A stretch of 5,768 nt of DNA from contig CAAGFP010000257.1 of assembly GCA_900769175.1 (NCBI GenBank), positions 1 through 5,768 on the forward strand, written 5' to 3'. Every line of letters begins with the position of its first letter. Positions within the stretch are counted from its first letter, which is position 1. The DNA is from Lachnospiraceae bacterium (lineage in GTDB: Bacteria > Bacillota > Clostridia > Lachnospirales > Lachnospiraceae). Below, in pieces: positions 5,419 through 5,768 of this stretch. The notes under the pieces are model-generated. The model was not told where the DNA came from. It saw only the letters and a program-made list of their open reading frames with translations, and ran no database searches. The position numbers and the translations under genes are program-made.

Positions 5419-5712
5419 TTATTGGTCTAAAAGATTAACGATCTCTTTGTTTTTCTTTTTTGCATACTGCACGGTCTGAAAGGCACCGCCACTGTTATGT
5501 TCAATGTAGCAGACAACCAAATCGGAACGGTCAACCATCTCACGATTGCGAACCTGCATTGCGGCTTTGAAATGCGCCGCCGAGGAACTTTGGCATATCT
5601 CCACTTCGTCGTAATACTCTTGAAAGGCTTCTTCATTCTTTTCATATAATGGATATATAAAGAAACTGCTTGGACTTATTTTTATCCTGTCCGATGAATT
5701 TTCTATGTTCAA
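5419..5712 (-). CDS. SLOG/DUF1273-like protein, C-terminal half only, probably truncated or broken
   Basis: The 97 residues match the C-terminal half of small Rossmann-like SLOG proteins (DUF1273 group, related to YpsA) of Firmicutes. The visible pattern is a strand and loop FFIYPLYE (17-24), YYDEVEIC (33-40), RNREMVDRSDLVVCYI (55-70), GGAFQT (75-80), and YAKKKNKEIVNL (83-94). Full members run to roughly 150-190 residues and begin with a CFxGHR motif and a nucleotide-binding loop, and both are missing here. The only available start is TTG at 5712, with no ribosome binding site. The frame stays open upstream to a TAA at 5757-5755 without a better start. This is most likely a remnant whose 5' half was lost or frameshifted, or lies beyond the contig end only 56 bases away. 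SLOG proteins are proposed to bind nucleotide-derived ligands. Any link to the sensor operon is unproven, and no terminator is visible between the two. Confidence 0.6.
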   Translation of the reverse strand: MNIENSSDRIKISPSSFFIYPLYEKNEEAFQEYYDEVEICQSSSAAHFKAAMQVRNREMVDRSDLVVCYIEHNSGGAFQTVQYAKKKNKEIVNLLDQ

Positions 5713-5768
5713 AGCAAAAGATAATAGAGACAGCGATTTGTTGATGTGTTTTACTTATCACACGCACA

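Noticed and set aside
5660..5768. An alternative minus-strand frame containing FCFEHRK, similar to the CFxGHR motif of DUF1273 proteins
   Set aside because: It overlaps the real C-terminal half instead of preceding it by the expected 50-90 residues, and ends in a stop. A frameshift alone cannot restore the family architecture, so the likeness is probably chance.
1..5768. Search for CRISPR arrays, tRNA or rRNA genes, insertion sequences and phage attachment sites
   Set aside because: I saw no regularly spaced repeats, tRNA-like cloverleaf, transposase motifs or integrase genes anywhere in the window.

Overview
The window looks like one short contig from a gut-type Firmicute of the class Clostridia, probably metagenomic. 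The reasons are strong AGGAGG-type ribosome binding sites, ATG, GTG and TTG starts, mid-range GC, and protein families typical of Oscillospiraceae and Lachnospiraceae. The genus cannot be read from the sequence. Bases 1-12 are CTCTTCCGATCT, the end of the Illumina adapter, so the left end is an artificial contig end. The first gene has lost its true C-terminus.

All genes lie on the minus strand and are described here in transcription order, right to left. At the right end (5712-5419) is the C-terminal half of a SLOG/DUF1273-type nucleotide-binding protein with no proper start, followed by a promoter with an extended -10 (5377-5349). The leader after it is rich in dyads and includes a perfect 12-3-12 inverted repeat (5254-5280). 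Next comes a tight three-gene signalling operon with two 4-base ATGA overlaps. The first gene (5211-3550) encodes a multi-pass membrane sensor with a degenerate histidine-kinase C-terminus. The second (3553-2273) encodes a membrane histidine kinase of the HisKA_3 (NarX/DesK-like) type with a visible catalytic His. The third (2276-1647) encodes a NarL/LuxR-type response regulator. A strong intrinsic terminator (1636-1596) closes the operon.

A second unit follows, with its own probable promoter (1565-1537). It holds a small stand-alone receiver-like protein (1450-1061) that has Glu at the phosphoacceptor position and lacks the other catalytic residues, so it is a pseudo-receiver. After a structured 140-base gap comes a secreted protein with a signal peptide and a divergent InlB B-repeat-like domain (920-12, incomplete).

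My interpretation is that the membrane pseudokinase senses or scaffolds, the active kinase phosphorylates the NarL-type regulator, and the regulator controls itself and/or the pseudo-receiver and surface-protein unit. The unusual part is the pairing of a pseudokinase and a pseudo-receiver with one complete kinase/regulator pair beside a secreted surface protein. The functional link between the two transcription units is inferred from adjacency only.
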